Assembly (NCBI GenBank): GCA_934693235.1
Contig: CAKUUY010000002.1
Location: 62,001 to 126,000, forward strand
Origin: an uncultured Candidatus Melainabacteria bacterium
GTDB lineage: Bacteria > Cyanobacteriota > Vampirovibrionia > Gastranaerophilales > Gastranaerophilaceae
Direction: 5' to 3'
Length of the DNA stretch: 64,000 bases
A program made the translations under genes and the position numbers. The notes beneath the pieces were generated by a model. That model saw only the letters and a list, made by a program, of their open reading frames with translations. It searched no databases and was not told the DNA's origin. The first letter of the stretch is position 1, and each line of letters begins with the position of its first letter. Shown here one piece after another: positions 34,471-43,333 of the stretch.

Positions 34471-34606
34471 AAACAAATTCCTTTCTTTTGTTGAATACAC
34501 ACATATTCATAAAAACACAAAGCCCGAAAAAGTTGTCACAGTGTGCCGCATAGCATAGCATAGCATAGCATAGCATAGCATAGCATAGCATAGCATAGCA
34601 TAGCAT
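34451..34606 (-). CDS. Predicted leaderless small ORF starting in (ATGCT)11, overlapping the next gene
   Basis: 51 codons. TATAAT at 34618-34613, 6 nt (GCCTCT), ATG at 34606. The first 19 codons come from the pentamer array (MLCYA repeated); the frame then runs past the RBS and start of the gene at 34470 and stops at 34451-34453 out of frame with it. One extra pentamer would instead put ribosomes in a frame that stops at 34507-34509. Expression is inferred. Confidence 0.4.
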   Translation of the reverse strand: MLCYAMLCYAMLCYAMLCYAAHCDNFFGLCVFMNMCVFNKRKEFVYVSRWC

Positions 34607-34660
34607 AGAGGCATTATAACTGGGTTTGAGCCATTTTTAAATTCATCTTTACATTTCGTA
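34530..34660 (-). repeat. Dispersed repeat block, copy C, with (ATGCT)11
   Basis: Same architecture as copies A and B: GTCACAGTG, pentamer array (34552-34606, eleven AGCAT units on the plus strand plus a partial one), GAGGCATTATAAC, GGGTTTGAGCCATTTTTAAA and CATCTTTACATTTCG. This copy has a consensus TATAAT where A and B have CATAAT. Confidence 0.85.
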
Positions 34661-34711
34661 ACATGGGGCTATTTGGAGATTTGGGTTGAAATGGATGAAA
34701 AAGTTACTACG

Positions 34712-35590
34712 TTACTCAACACTCACGCAGTCAAAACTCTTTACACAGCTCAATACAGCCTGAGCATGTTCTTCGTGTTTTGCGTAATAAATATGTGATG
34801 CATTCGGAATTACGACTATTTCATTTTGCTCCGGATTTTTGCAATAAGAGTTAATGTTTCTAACAAATCCCTCCGCATTTCGATTTGTCATACTGTCACA
34901 AGCGCCTATAATAAATGCTCCATTGACTTTAATTTGTCCCAAAGATTGAGTTTCACCATCTCCACTTATTACAGGACAATTTTTCAAGTTTTCTGCATTA
35001 TAAAAAGCTAAAAGTGTATTTGCAGTCATAGGTGAAAACCCCATAAATACAAACGGCAAAATATCTTTTCCTCTGCCCTCGTCCACAAATTTTTGAGCAG
35101 TCTCAAAATACTTTTTTCTGTCAGGAATTATGTCAAAGAAATGTCTCAAATCAATCGGAGCACTGAGAATAAAATTGCCTACCAAATTATCCGGTGTATT
35201 TGCCAAATAGTTAATAACTCTATTTGAACCAAGCGAGTGACCGGCAAGAATAATTTTTTCAAAACCGAGCTCCTTAGCATACTTTACATATGACTCGACA
35301 TCTTCGTACGCAAGACTAAAATCATCGTTAACAACACCTGTTGTAATTTGTTTTCCAGTCTTTACATTTGAATAACCAATAAATGAAAACGCATCCATTG
35401 CTTGCCCCGCAATAAACGCAATTCCGTTCTTACTCAACAATTCCCCTGCTGCCGGCAAAAGAGCATTTTGAAAAACATTACTACAAATTCCACTCATCAT
35501 AATTACAACAGTACTCATTGTATCGGAATTACCCCACATAACACCTTTTAACACTAGTCCTCTTGGGGTTTGTACATCTATTATTTCCAT
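34712..35590 (-). CDS. Alpha/beta-hydrolase
   Basis: 292 residues from the ATG at 35590 behind AAAGGAATAAATTTG. Nucleophile elbow GHSLG in LAGHSLGSNR, acid in GACDSMTN and His in NASHIYYAKHEEHA. N-terminal VQTPRGLVLKGVMWG and MMSGICSNVFQNALL with an oxyanion-hole-like turn. Similar to cytosolic esterase or peptidase types (S33-like); substrate unknown. No signal peptide. Confidence 0.85.
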   Translation of the reverse strand: MEIIDVQTPRGLVLKGVMWGNSDTMSTVVIMMSGICSNVFQNALLPAAGELLSKNGIAFIAGQAMDAFSFIGYSNVKTGKQITTGVVNDDFSLAYEDVESYVKYAKELGFEKIILAGHSLGSNRVINYLANTPDNLVGNFILSAPIDLRHFFDIIPDRKKYFETAQKFVDEGRGKDILPFVFMGFSPMTANTLLAFYNAENLKNCPVISGDGETQSLGQIKVNGAFIIGACDSMTNRNAEGFVRNINSYCKNPEQNEIVVIPNASHIYYAKHEEHAQAVLSCVKSFDCVSVE

Positions 35591-35776
35591 CAAATTTATT
35601 CCTTTATTACCTGAGTTATTTCAATTTATTATAATCTTCATCGCTAACTTTTTCAAGCCACTTAGTTGTCGCATTTTCTGCAGTAACTACTTATAAGAAA
35701 GCTATCTTTTTTAATACCAATATTTAACTTTATCACATTAGAGTAACTATCAGTCAAGTCCTTAGATTATTTTTTG

Positions 35777-35791
35777 TGATACAATTCTTTT
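35777..35791 (+). promoter_or_regulatory. Extended -10 promoter of tyrA, predicted leaderless
   Basis: TGA-TACAAT (35777-35785), 6 nt, ATG at 35792. Confidence 0.55.
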
Positions 35792-36562
35792 ATGAAAATT
35801 GGAATTATTGGTTTAGGATTAATTGGTGGGTCGCTATTCAAGGAACTGGGAGAGTTTTACGATGTTGTTGCAGTCTCTCACTCACAAAATGGTGACAAAA
35901 TTTTTAAATCTTATGAAGTTCTAAAAGATAGAGATATCGTCTTTGTATGTACTGCAATGAACAAAACTCTCAAGGTATTAGATGAACTTGAAAACATTTT
36001 AAAACCGGAAACCATTGTTACAGATGTATGCAGTTTAAAGCAATTTGTTTGCAATAAACAAAGACCTTACAATTTTGTTCCTTCTCATCCAATGGCAGGA
36101 ACCGAACATAAAGGTTTTGAAAATTCCTTTAAAGGTTTGTTTAAAGGCGCAAAATGGGTGATAATAGATAGCTACGGAGCAAAACAGCTAAGTCGCGAGG
36201 AGATTAAACCTCTTCTTGCAATAATTGCTCAAGTCGGAGCAAAACCGATTTATACAACAGCGGAAGAACACGACAAAGCTGCAGCAATGATTTCACACAT
36301 GCCAATGGTGTTAGCCCAAGCATTAATGCTATCGGCAAAAAATAATCCTTTGGCTCTGGAAATGGCTTCAAGCGGATTTCGCGACATGACTCGTCTCGCT
36401 TTGTCAAATGAAGAAATGGCTTGTGATATGGTTAATATGAACCATAAAAATATCGAACAATCTATTTTAAAACTTTACAAATCAATCGGAGAACTTTTGA
36501 CTGACGATTATCCAAAAACAATTACAGAAATAAAAAAAATTCGTTCAAAAATGTATAAATAA
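35792..36562 (+). CDS. tyrA: Prephenate dehydrogenase family protein
   Basis: 256 residues. Rossmann NAD(P)-binding start MKIGIIGLGLIGGSL (GxGxxG), FVCTAMNKTLKVLDE, the substrate motif PSHPMAGTEHKGF and a C-terminal helical dimer domain with SSGFRDMTRLA. Catalyses the oxidative decarboxylation of prephenate (or arogenate) in tyrosine synthesis. Slightly shorter than average, with no fused ACT domain. First gene of a tyrA-dut unit, 13 bp before dut. Confidence 0.92.
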   Translation: MKIGIIGLGLIGGSLFKELGEFYDVVAVSHSQNGDKIFKSYEVLKDRDIVFVCTAMNKTLKVLDELENILKPETIVTDVCSLKQFVCNKQRPYNFVPSHPMAGTEHKGFENSFKGLFKGAKWVIIDSYGAKQLSREEIKPLLAIIAQVGAKPIYTTAEEHDKAAAMISHMPMVLAQALMLSAKNNPLALEMASSGFRDMTRLALSNEEMACDMVNMNHKNIEQSILKLYKSIGELLTDDYPKTITEIKKIRSKMYK

Positions 36563-36575
36563 GAAAGGCAAGAAT

Positions 36576-37013
36576 ATGACAGTATTAAAAATTGAAAGAT
36601 TACCGCACAACAAATTTTTACCGGAATACAAAACAGAGGGTGCTGCCGGAATGGACTTATGTGCCGCGATTTCTGAACCAATTACATTGCAACCTTTGGA
36701 AAGAAAATTAATTCCTACAGGACTAAAGATTGAGCTTGAACACGGATATGAAGCTCAAGTAAGACCTCGTTCAGGACTTTCCATCAAACATGGTATTACT
36801 TTAATCAACTGTATTGGAACAATTGACGAAGATTATCGTGGCGAAGTTTGCGTTCCAATCGTAAACGTTTCAAATGAAGCTTATACAATTCAACCTGACG
36901 AAAGAATTGCTCAAATGGTTATTGCTCGAGTTGAACAAGCAGAAATCAAAGTTGAAGTAGAACTTTCTGAAACATCTCGCGGGGAAGGCGGTTTCGGCTC
37001 TACTGGGAAATAA
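36576..37013 (+). CDS. dut: Deoxyuridine 5'-triphosphate nucleotidohydrolase
   Basis: 145 residues, trimeric dUTPase type with all five motifs: AGMDLCAA, RPRSGLSIKH, GTIDEDYRGE, ERIAQMVI and RGEGGFGSTGK. Splits dUTP to dUMP, keeping uracil out of DNA. RBS AAGAAAGGCAAG; co-transcribed with tyrA. Confidence 0.97.
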   Translation: MTVLKIERLPHNKFLPEYKTEGAAGMDLCAAISEPITLQPLERKLIPTGLKIELEHGYEAQVRPRSGLSIKHGITLINCIGTIDEDYRGEVCVPIVNVSNEAYTIQPDERIAQMVIARVEQAEIKVEVELSETSRGEGGFGSTGK

Positions 37014-37132
37014 ATTATCCGGAAGTTACTGAGACATTAAGTTTTAGACGCATAAATGCACAGATACCAAGTCTGTTACAAAACATCAATTCCATTCTAT
37101 AAATTTGTAGCAAAAATTGCACACAATAAACT

Positions 37133-37171
37133 ACAGAGCAGAGAAAAACTTAAGTATTTTCTCTGCTCTGT
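37133..37171 (+). terminator. Hairpin downstream of dut
   Basis: ACAGAGCAGAGAAAA - 9 nt - TTTTCTCTGCTCTGT; no strong T-run follows. Likely the end of the tyrA-dut transcript. Confidence 0.65.
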
Positions 37172-37209
37172 GTTGATTTTGGTTAATAGTTACGAAAAAT
37201 ATTTTACTA

Positions 37210-37659
37210 CTACTTATCACCTTTTAAAAGCCTATTATAAATCCTTTTTCCTGGATTACCAAAAGCTTCACAAAAACTTTGAAATGCTGAAATAGGTTTA
37301 TCTTTATCATAGCTAGAAGTTATTTTTGCACCATTTTTTGTTTCCGCAAAGTAAACGGTACCTTTAAAAAAGGCTCTGTAACTATACAAAGTTCCAATCA
37401 AATTGTTACCTTTTTTTGTTCTTGTAACAATTTGTTCATTTAGTTTATGGTGTTTGTAGATATCCGGAGTTTTTGCAGAATGATTTTCACCATATATTTT
37501 TTCTGCTACCGGAATAACATTGATTCCATCTAACTTAAACAAAGATACAATTGGCCTATTATCATTAGCACGAAGTCCCTTTTGCAAAATCAATGTTTCA
37601 CCTTTACTGTTGTGAAATAATCTATGTCCTAGAAGTGTGTTTATTTTAATTTCCATCAT
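37210..37659 (-). CDS. Hypothetical protein, lineage-specific
   Basis: 149 residues, RBS AAAGAGGTTA. No domain recognised; beta-rich in appearance with basic C-terminus. The start could be the second Met (37656). Upstream (37709-37730) lies CTAATAAAAAATTTTGCTAC, which is shared with the FtsH-like gene's upstream region (27424-27444), suggesting common control. Confidence 0.65.
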   Translation of the reverse strand: MMEIKINTLLGHRLFHNSKGETLILQKGLRANDNRPIVSLFKLDGINVIPVAEKIYGENHSAKTPDIYKHHKLNEQIVTRTKKGNNLIGTLYSYRAFFKGTVYFAETKNGAKITSSYDKDKPISAFQSFCEAFGNPGKRIYNRLLKGDK

Positions 37660-37760
37660 TAACCTCTTTCTCTTGCGTTACACATGTTATTTCTTTATAA
37701 TAAAACTTCTAATAAAAAATTTTGCTACGTCATATTTTTGTACTTCATAAAATTTTACAA

Positions 37761-37793
37761 AAAAAAGAACCTTTTCACGAGAGGTTCTTTTTT
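37761..37793. terminator. Terminator
   Basis: AAAAAAGAACCT ... AGGTTCTTTTTT between the small gene at 37830 and the gene at 37659; acts for the minus strand. Confidence 0.8.
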
Positions 37794-37829
37794 ATAAATG
37801 TGTGTGAGGGAAAGAGAGGAATTTAAAAC

Positions 37830-38012
37830 TTATTTTTTATTCCCGTTGAAAACTGAAATATTAGACAAATCGTTTTCCAACGTAAATTTTGTATTAACGT
37901 CAAATAGTGGGTTTTGTAACTGAGTATCTACGTTACTTGCCTTGTTTTTTGACCAGTAATCTTTATCTAATTTTGGAAGTCCCTTAGGTATATCAGAATT
38001 AAAATCAACCAT
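37830..38012 (-). CDS. Small hypothetical protein
   Basis: 60 residues, convincing RBS (AAAAGGAAATTAT) and its own terminator. Polar and Asp/Asn/Lys-rich, ending in SVFNGNKK, an aromatic-x-Gly motif like those at the N-termini of other orphans. The upstream motif ATAATAAAAACTTTAGT (38050-38066) recurs at several orphan genes. Function unknown. Confidence 0.6.
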   Translation of the reverse strand: MVDFNSDIPKGLPKLDKDYWSKNKASNVDTQLQNPLFDVNTKFTLENDLSNISVFNGNKK

Positions 38013-38091
38013 ATATAATTTCCTTTTGTATATTCCTTAACGTCAAACATAATAAAAACTTTAGTGTTTTTGCAATTTTGTAAACTTTTTG

Positions 38092-40317
38092 TTACATTCG
38101 AGTTATTGTCAAAAGCATTTCATTCGGTACGAAGTAATCTTTCACCCCATAATTTGCATTAACAAACAAGAATTCCAAAGTATCGCCACTCGCAATATCT
38201 ATAGAATCAAACGGAATACATACATCAACAACTTTGTCATAAACAGTCTTTATATCTTTAGAGGTAGTAATTACCCACAAATTATTCGGAATAGCTTTGA
38301 CAAGTCTTACAAGATTTATTTCTCCGTCAAAAATAGATATCTGAAGTTCATTATGAAATTTTTCTTTTGAAATAGGTAAAATACTTTCTGTCTTTTGAAT
38401 AATTCTTATTGGAGAAAGTGACTGCTTTTTACTCTGATTTCTCATATAGATGTACATTTGGTTTGCTTGCTTTAATAAAGCAGGAGTTTCTTTCAAATAT
38501 TCATTCAAATAAAATCTCAAATACAAATTGGCTTTGTCATATCCAAAATATATTTTGTCATAAAATTTATTTTCTTTAAGTACAGGACCATCCGGAATTT
38601 TTATACAACCGGCGTTTTGCCAAATATCGTCGTCATATTCTTTCCCGTCAATTTGTGGAGTAATCTCACATTTTGGATATCTTGACGGCTTTGCAATTGC
38701 AGATAATAGCGGGGTTTCCAAATATTCAGGAGGTTCAAGTCCTAAATACAAATATATATTTTTTAAATGTTCTCTAAAAATATAGTCAAATATATTGTCA
38801 CGTCCTGAATCGTTGGGCTCACCATACCACCAAAACCAGTCACTACCCTCACAGATAAATAATTCTTTTTTTGCGGCACCAATATTAGGATTTTGCGGAT
38901 TTGCTTCTACAAAGGCGGAAAAATCTTCTCTCACGTGCTCTAAATACGTCCATGCTAAATTTTTAATCGGCTCATCTATCCAAAGTTTAAAATTACGATT
39001 AACCCAAGATCCGGAACTCAATTTATTCAAAGGTTTTGAGGCATCTTTTTCGGTATAATCACTAATTAAAACGGTTTCAAGTGTCGGATCATTTTCGATT
39101 AGTGAGTAAATTTTCGTTAAAAATTCTTCACCGTCTTGAGTGTAATTCTCCCAGCAATTTTCGCCATCCATTGCAATTGTCAAAAGATGGTTTTCATCAG
39201 GAGAAGATACAAGTTTGCTTTGAGCAACTTTTATCCTATCATACAAATCATTTGCAGCACCCTCAGCAGAATGATTCGGATACTCAAACCCGATAAGGTT
39301 TGGCAGCATCGCGTCTCTAAAAATTATATCAACATTTTTATGATTATATGTTTTTAAAAGATGATATGGATCTTCTAAATACCCTCTGAAATCCCTTACA
39401 AATTCAAAATTAATAGAATTTGACAAAACTCCCTCATCAGAAATCGTCCACTTTACGCCAAGTTCACTTAACATTTCAGCAACTTTTGAATTAATGCAAT
39501 GTTCTGACGGCCAAATTCCCTTAGGGCGTCTTCCAAAAATTTCTTCCATTCTATCAAGTGCCATTTGAGTTTGTTCTTTAGCATCCGTCTGCATTTTCAA
39601 CTCTTTTGGTAATTCGCTCTCCGGAGAAGTTTTAATATTTTTAAAATCTAACAATATCGGTAAAATCGGGTGATAATAAGGACTTGTTGTAATCTCGATT
39701 TTTCCGTCTTCCATATATTTTTTGTAAGTAGGAATAATCTTTCTTATAATATCGCGTTGAATATCAATGATTTTAATTCTGTCTTCAAGTGTATAATTTT
39801 TACCCTTTTTGATAAGCTTTTTCAATTCAGGATATTTGTTTTTATAAATCGGGTCAAACCATGCAAGATTAAATAACGCCATTAAGTCCGAATATTCCTG
39901 ATTTGAAAAAATATTCAAATCACTCGTGTCACTCAACTGAGCCTTTTGATAAAGTCTGTTATATTCTTCATTCGGTAAAATCATATAATGATAATTTGCA
40001 TCAAAGAAATTATTTATAATAAATTCCTTGTCATCGTACGATAAATCATCAACATCAGTAATAGAAAGTCTTGAATGAATGTCATGCAAACCGTTTTGAC
40101 CATAATCAATTAACGCATCAAGCAAAACCGGCACAAGATTAAAATTCAATTTTATATTCTTAAATTTATCTAAAATAAGTACCATATCGAGGTAATCTTT
40201 TACAGCATGCAACCTAACCCAAGGCATCAAATAATCACCTGTAGGCGTAAGTTGATAAACCGGTTGATGCATGTGCCAATAAAAAGCTATAGATATTTTT
40301 TTTGTTTGCGTTGCCAT
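38092..40317 (-). CDS. Glycoside hydrolase family 57 protein (amylase/glucanotransferase type)
   Basis: 741 residues. GH57 barrel begins with AFYWHMHQPVYQ; the catalytic nucleophile is E272 in GIWPSEH and the acid/base D384 in AMDGENCWENY. After the barrel and its helical bundle, about residues 555-741 form a beta-rich module (ITPQIDGKEYDDDIW..., YFGYDKANLYLRFY) resembling a CBM9/DOMON-type sugar-binding domain. No signal peptide, so a cytosolic alpha-glucan enzyme acting on glycogen or maltodextrin is likely. Exact activity cannot be read from sequence. Confidence 0.9.
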   Translation of the reverse strand: MATQTKKISIAFYWHMHQPVYQLTPTGDYLMPWVRLHAVKDYLDMVLILDKFKNIKLNFNLVPVLLDALIDYGQNGLHDIHSRLSITDVDDLSYDDKEFIINNFFDANYHYMILPNEEYNRLYQKAQLSDTSDLNIFSNQEYSDLMALFNLAWFDPIYKNKYPELKKLIKKGKNYTLEDRIKIIDIQRDIIRKIIPTYKKYMEDGKIEITTSPYYHPILPILLDFKNIKTSPESELPKELKMQTDAKEQTQMALDRMEEIFGRRPKGIWPSEHCINSKVAEMLSELGVKWTISDEGVLSNSINFEFVRDFRGYLEDPYHLLKTYNHKNVDIIFRDAMLPNLIGFEYPNHSAEGAANDLYDRIKVAQSKLVSSPDENHLLTIAMDGENCWENYTQDGEEFLTKIYSLIENDPTLETVLISDYTEKDASKPLNKLSSGSWVNRNFKLWIDEPIKNLAWTYLEHVREDFSAFVEANPQNPNIGAAKKELFICEGSDWFWWYGEPNDSGRDNIFDYIFREHLKNIYLYLGLEPPEYLETPLLSAIAKPSRYPKCEITPQIDGKEYDDDIWQNAGCIKIPDGPVLKENKFYDKIYFGYDKANLYLRFYLNEYLKETPALLKQANQMYIYMRNQSKKQSLSPIRIIQKTESILPISKEKFHNELQISIFDGEINLVRLVKAIPNNLWVITTSKDIKTVYDKVVDVCIPFDSIDIASGDTLEFLFVNANYGVKDYFVPNEMLLTITRM

Positions 40318-40437
40318 AAAACTTTCCCACTACTCTCCAGAGTTATTATAACATAATAATCACAAAAGGAGAATAAGTGAATATGCTCTTTTCAGGATAA
40401 ATAAAATAAATTTTTCCTATGAAAACTTTTTACGTAT

Positions 40438-41310
40438 TTACTTTTTCTCAAAAATCATAACATATTCGTGTTTAAAGATAAAAAATCCTCCTGCAAGAGC
40501 TCTATAACGCCACAAGTTTGCAGTTTTACCTTTTGCTCGTTCGTTACCCTGAATATCCTTTACAATAATACCTTTTAACTTAAAACCTAAAGCCATCATA
40601 CGCGCCATACATTCAAATCCTAGTGGTTGAACTTCTGAATTCTTGTAGCTGTCACCGATGATTAGAGCCGCAAAACGCCCTTTTTCAAGCATATCATAGC
40701 CGTTTTTTGCAACTTTTGCGAATAGATCATAAAACTCTTCTGTAGTATCACAATTAGACAAATCTTCTTTTTTATCTGAAAATTTAATAATATCATCATA
40801 AGGCGGATGAAGAATTAAGAATTGAGCTTTTTCCTCACGCATAATGTCCAAACTTGCCTGAACCTTTTCTCTCATTTCTTCTGAAGCAGAATCGGCGCAA
40901 ATAATACGAACATCCGTAACAAGTTGTTTTGGAGTAAATTTTTGAGAAACACTCTCTGCTAGTTCATCTTTCAACTCAACACCAATACAACGTCTACCCA
41001 TATTTATAGCTTCAATACCTGATGTACCTGACCCGAAGAACAAATCTAGTACAACATCATTTTTCTTAGTAAATCTTTCATACAACTGTTGAGCAATTTG
41101 AGGAATATAATTTCCATGATATTCGTTAGAGTGACCGCCCTCTTTCAACCTTGTCGGGAATTCCCACAAAGTGTCTGTTTTAACATGATCATATGCTTTC
41201 CAATTGTTCAAATCTATATCACTGTAACGAGTTGTTTTGACTGGTTTTACTACCTGCAAATCAGCTTTTTTTGACGGTTTTAATTTTGTATTTGTTCTAA
41301 CTCTAGCCAA
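40438..41310 (-). CDS. Solitary DNA methyltransferase (N4/N6 type)
   Basis: 290 residues from a TTG at 41310, with GGGAGA 8 nt before it. SAM-binding motif I is LDLFFGSGTSGIEA; the catalytic motif IV is LHPPYDDI, where D/N/S-PPY is usual, so His replaces the first residue. Motif I precedes IV (gamma-like order). N-terminal region is basic (KLKPSKKADLQVVKP). No restriction gene is adjacent, pointing to an orphan regulatory or protective methylase; target sequence unknown. Divergent from mutL by 164 bp. Confidence 0.85.
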   Translation of the reverse strand: MARVRTNTKLKPSKKADLQVVKPVKTTRYSDIDLNNWKAYDHVKTDTLWEFPTRLKEGGHSNEYHGNYIPQIAQQLYERFTKKNDVVLDLFFGSGTSGIEAINMGRRCIGVELKDELAESVSQKFTPKQLVTDVRIICADSASEEMREKVQASLDIMREEKAQFLILHPPYDDIIKFSDKKEDLSNCDTTEEFYDLFAKVAKNGYDMLEKGRFAALIIGDSYKNSEVQPLGFECMARMMALGFKLKGIIVKDIQGNERAKGKTANLWRYRALAGGFFIFKHEYVMIFEKK

Positions 41311-41474
41311 GTCCTTAATCTCCCTATAAATTTCAAACCCAAACGCACTTAATATTTTAGTGCCTTAGGAACTTAGTGCCTTAATAATATGAAAATGTTT
41401 CAAATTTGTAATCAAACATTTAGATGAATTTGTGTTTGATGTAGATTGAGAATTAGATTGAGGGATTTATTTTT

Positions 41475-43265
41475 ATGGCGAGGATAAAACAACTTTCAAA
41501 ACATTTAATTAACCAAATTGCAGCAGGAGAAGTTATTGAACGACCGGCTTCTGTTGTAAAAGAATTGGTGGAGAACTCTGTTGATGCCGGCTCTACAAAA
41601 ATTAGTATTGAAATTAATAATGACTGTAGAGATATTCGAGTTGCAGATAACGGTTGCGGAATTTACCCTGACGACATAATGCTTGCTTTTTCAAAACACG
41701 CTACAAGTAAAATTTCAACAGATGATGATTTGTTTGACATTCACACACTTGGTTTTCGTGGAGAAGCTTTATCAAGTATAATTTCAATTTCAAAATTAAC
41801 TTGTACAACAAGAACTGCCGACTTTGACACCGGAACAAAAGTAAAATGTGAAAATTCGGAAGTTAAACAAGTTGAAACAGGTTGTGCTATCGGAACAATT
41901 ATGGATATAAAAGATTTGTTCTACAATATCCCTGCTCGTTTGAAGTTTTTAAAGAGTTCTAATACCGAATTTTCTTACATTCAAGAACTTGTCCAGTCCA
42001 TTGCCTTGGCACACCCTGAATGCTCGATTGAATTGAAAAAGAATGGCAAAACAACCTTAAAAACATCAGGTCAAAATAATCTTTTGCAAACAGTAAAAGA
42101 AGTTTATTCAGCGGATATAATTCCGAACTTAAAAGAAGTATTAAAAACAGATCAACTTGCAGGAATGAAAATCAGTGGTTATGTAAGTACCCCGAACTAC
42201 ACACGTTCAAGCAAAAAAGGTTATCACATATACATAAACGGAAGAACCGTCAAATGTCCGGTATTTCAAAAAGCAATTGATACGGCATACAAAAGTCTCA
42301 TTGCGAGTGGCAAATACCCGTTTGTAATTTTAAATCTTGAGCTTCCACCTGCTGATGTTGATGTAAACGTTCACCCGACAAAAAAAGAAGTTCGTTATAA
42401 AAATACAAACCAAGTTTTCAATTTTATTTACGCATCAATTCATGCAGGCTTAGCAAATTATGTTGAACGCCAACCGGCAATGACATTTGAAACACAACAA
42501 TTTCCTCAACCAACCCAACCTCAAAACAATGTTGTTGATTTTGTTCAACCAAAACTTGAAAGCTCCGGAGATATTTATTTTGACAAAAAAGAAGATACTA
42601 TCTACGTTTCAGATAGGTTGATGCAAGAGGAAGAAGAAAAATTTATTCAACAACAAGAAGAACAAACTGAACAACGTCAATTTTTTGTTCCTGTAGAAAA
42701 AGAAACTGAACCGGAAGAAAATATTATCGGTCAATATAAAAACACATATATTTTGGTAGAAAAAGAGGACGGACTGGAAATTATCGATCAACATATTGCA
42801 GAAGAAAGATATATTTACGAAAAACTTATGGCAGAAAAAAATATCATTTCTCAAATGTTGTTTGTATCAGATGTTGTTCCTGTTTCCAGTACTGAAGCAG
42901 AACTAATAAAAGAAAATATTGACAAGTTTGAAAAATTCGGATTTGGAATAGAATTTTTAAAAGAAAATGAATTGATTTTCCGAAAAGTTCCACAAATGAT
43001 TGCAAAAGTAAATCCAAAAGAAATTTTGGCAGACATTTTGGCAAACATAGAGGGAAATATTGATAGACTTGAAGAACATATCCTAATCACAACGGCTTGT
43101 AAGGCCTCTGTAAAAGCAGGACAAAAACTTTCAACTTGGCAAATGCAAGAGATAGTAAAGAAATGGCGTACAACAAAAATGCCATACACTTGCCCTCACG
43201 GACGTCCTGTCGTAAAATTTTTCCCACACAAAGAAATCGCAGGATTTTTCCAAAGAAATGCATAA
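41475..43265 (+). CDS. mutL: DNA mismatch repair protein MutL
   Basis: 596 residues. GHKL ATPase motifs: VKELVENSVDAGS, ADNGCGI, KHATSKI and GFRGEALSSI. The C-terminal dimer domain carries the endonuclease motif as DQHIAEERYIYE (DQHA-x2-E-x4-E with Ile for Ala) plus ACKASVKAGQ and CPHGRP, so it should be a nicking MutL that works without MutH. RBS GAGGG 9 nt before the ATG. Confidence 0.95.
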   Translation: MARIKQLSKHLINQIAAGEVIERPASVVKELVENSVDAGSTKISIEINNDCRDIRVADNGCGIYPDDIMLAFSKHATSKISTDDDLFDIHTLGFRGEALSSIISISKLTCTTRTADFDTGTKVKCENSEVKQVETGCAIGTIMDIKDLFYNIPARLKFLKSSNTEFSYIQELVQSIALAHPECSIELKKNGKTTLKTSGQNNLLQTVKEVYSADIIPNLKEVLKTDQLAGMKISGYVSTPNYTRSSKKGYHIYINGRTVKCPVFQKAIDTAYKSLIASGKYPFVILNLELPPADVDVNVHPTKKEVRYKNTNQVFNFIYASIHAGLANYVERQPAMTFETQQFPQPTQPQNNVVDFVQPKLESSGDIYFDKKEDTIYVSDRLMQEEEEKFIQQQEEQTEQRQFFVPVEKETEPEENIIGQYKNTYILVEKEDGLEIIDQHIAEERYIYEKLMAEKNIISQMLFVSDVVPVSSTEAELIKENIDKFEKFGFGIEFLKENELIFRKVPQMIAKVNPKEILADILANIEGNIDRLEEHILITTACKASVKAGQKLSTWQMQEIVKKWRTTKMPYTCPHGRPVVKFFPHKEIAGFFQRNA

Positions 43266-43333
43266 GGTTGTTCAACTCAAAATTCAAATTTTATAATTAA
43301 TGTTTAATTTTGCCTTTCATGCGCGATGATACG

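Noticed and set aside
38089..38370. 93-codon plus-strand frame over the GH57 gene end
   Set aside because: Antisense to a well-supported gene and without a ribosome-binding site.
40438..41310. Restriction-modification system
   Set aside because: No endonuclease or specificity gene is next to the methylase; neighbours are GH57 and mutL.
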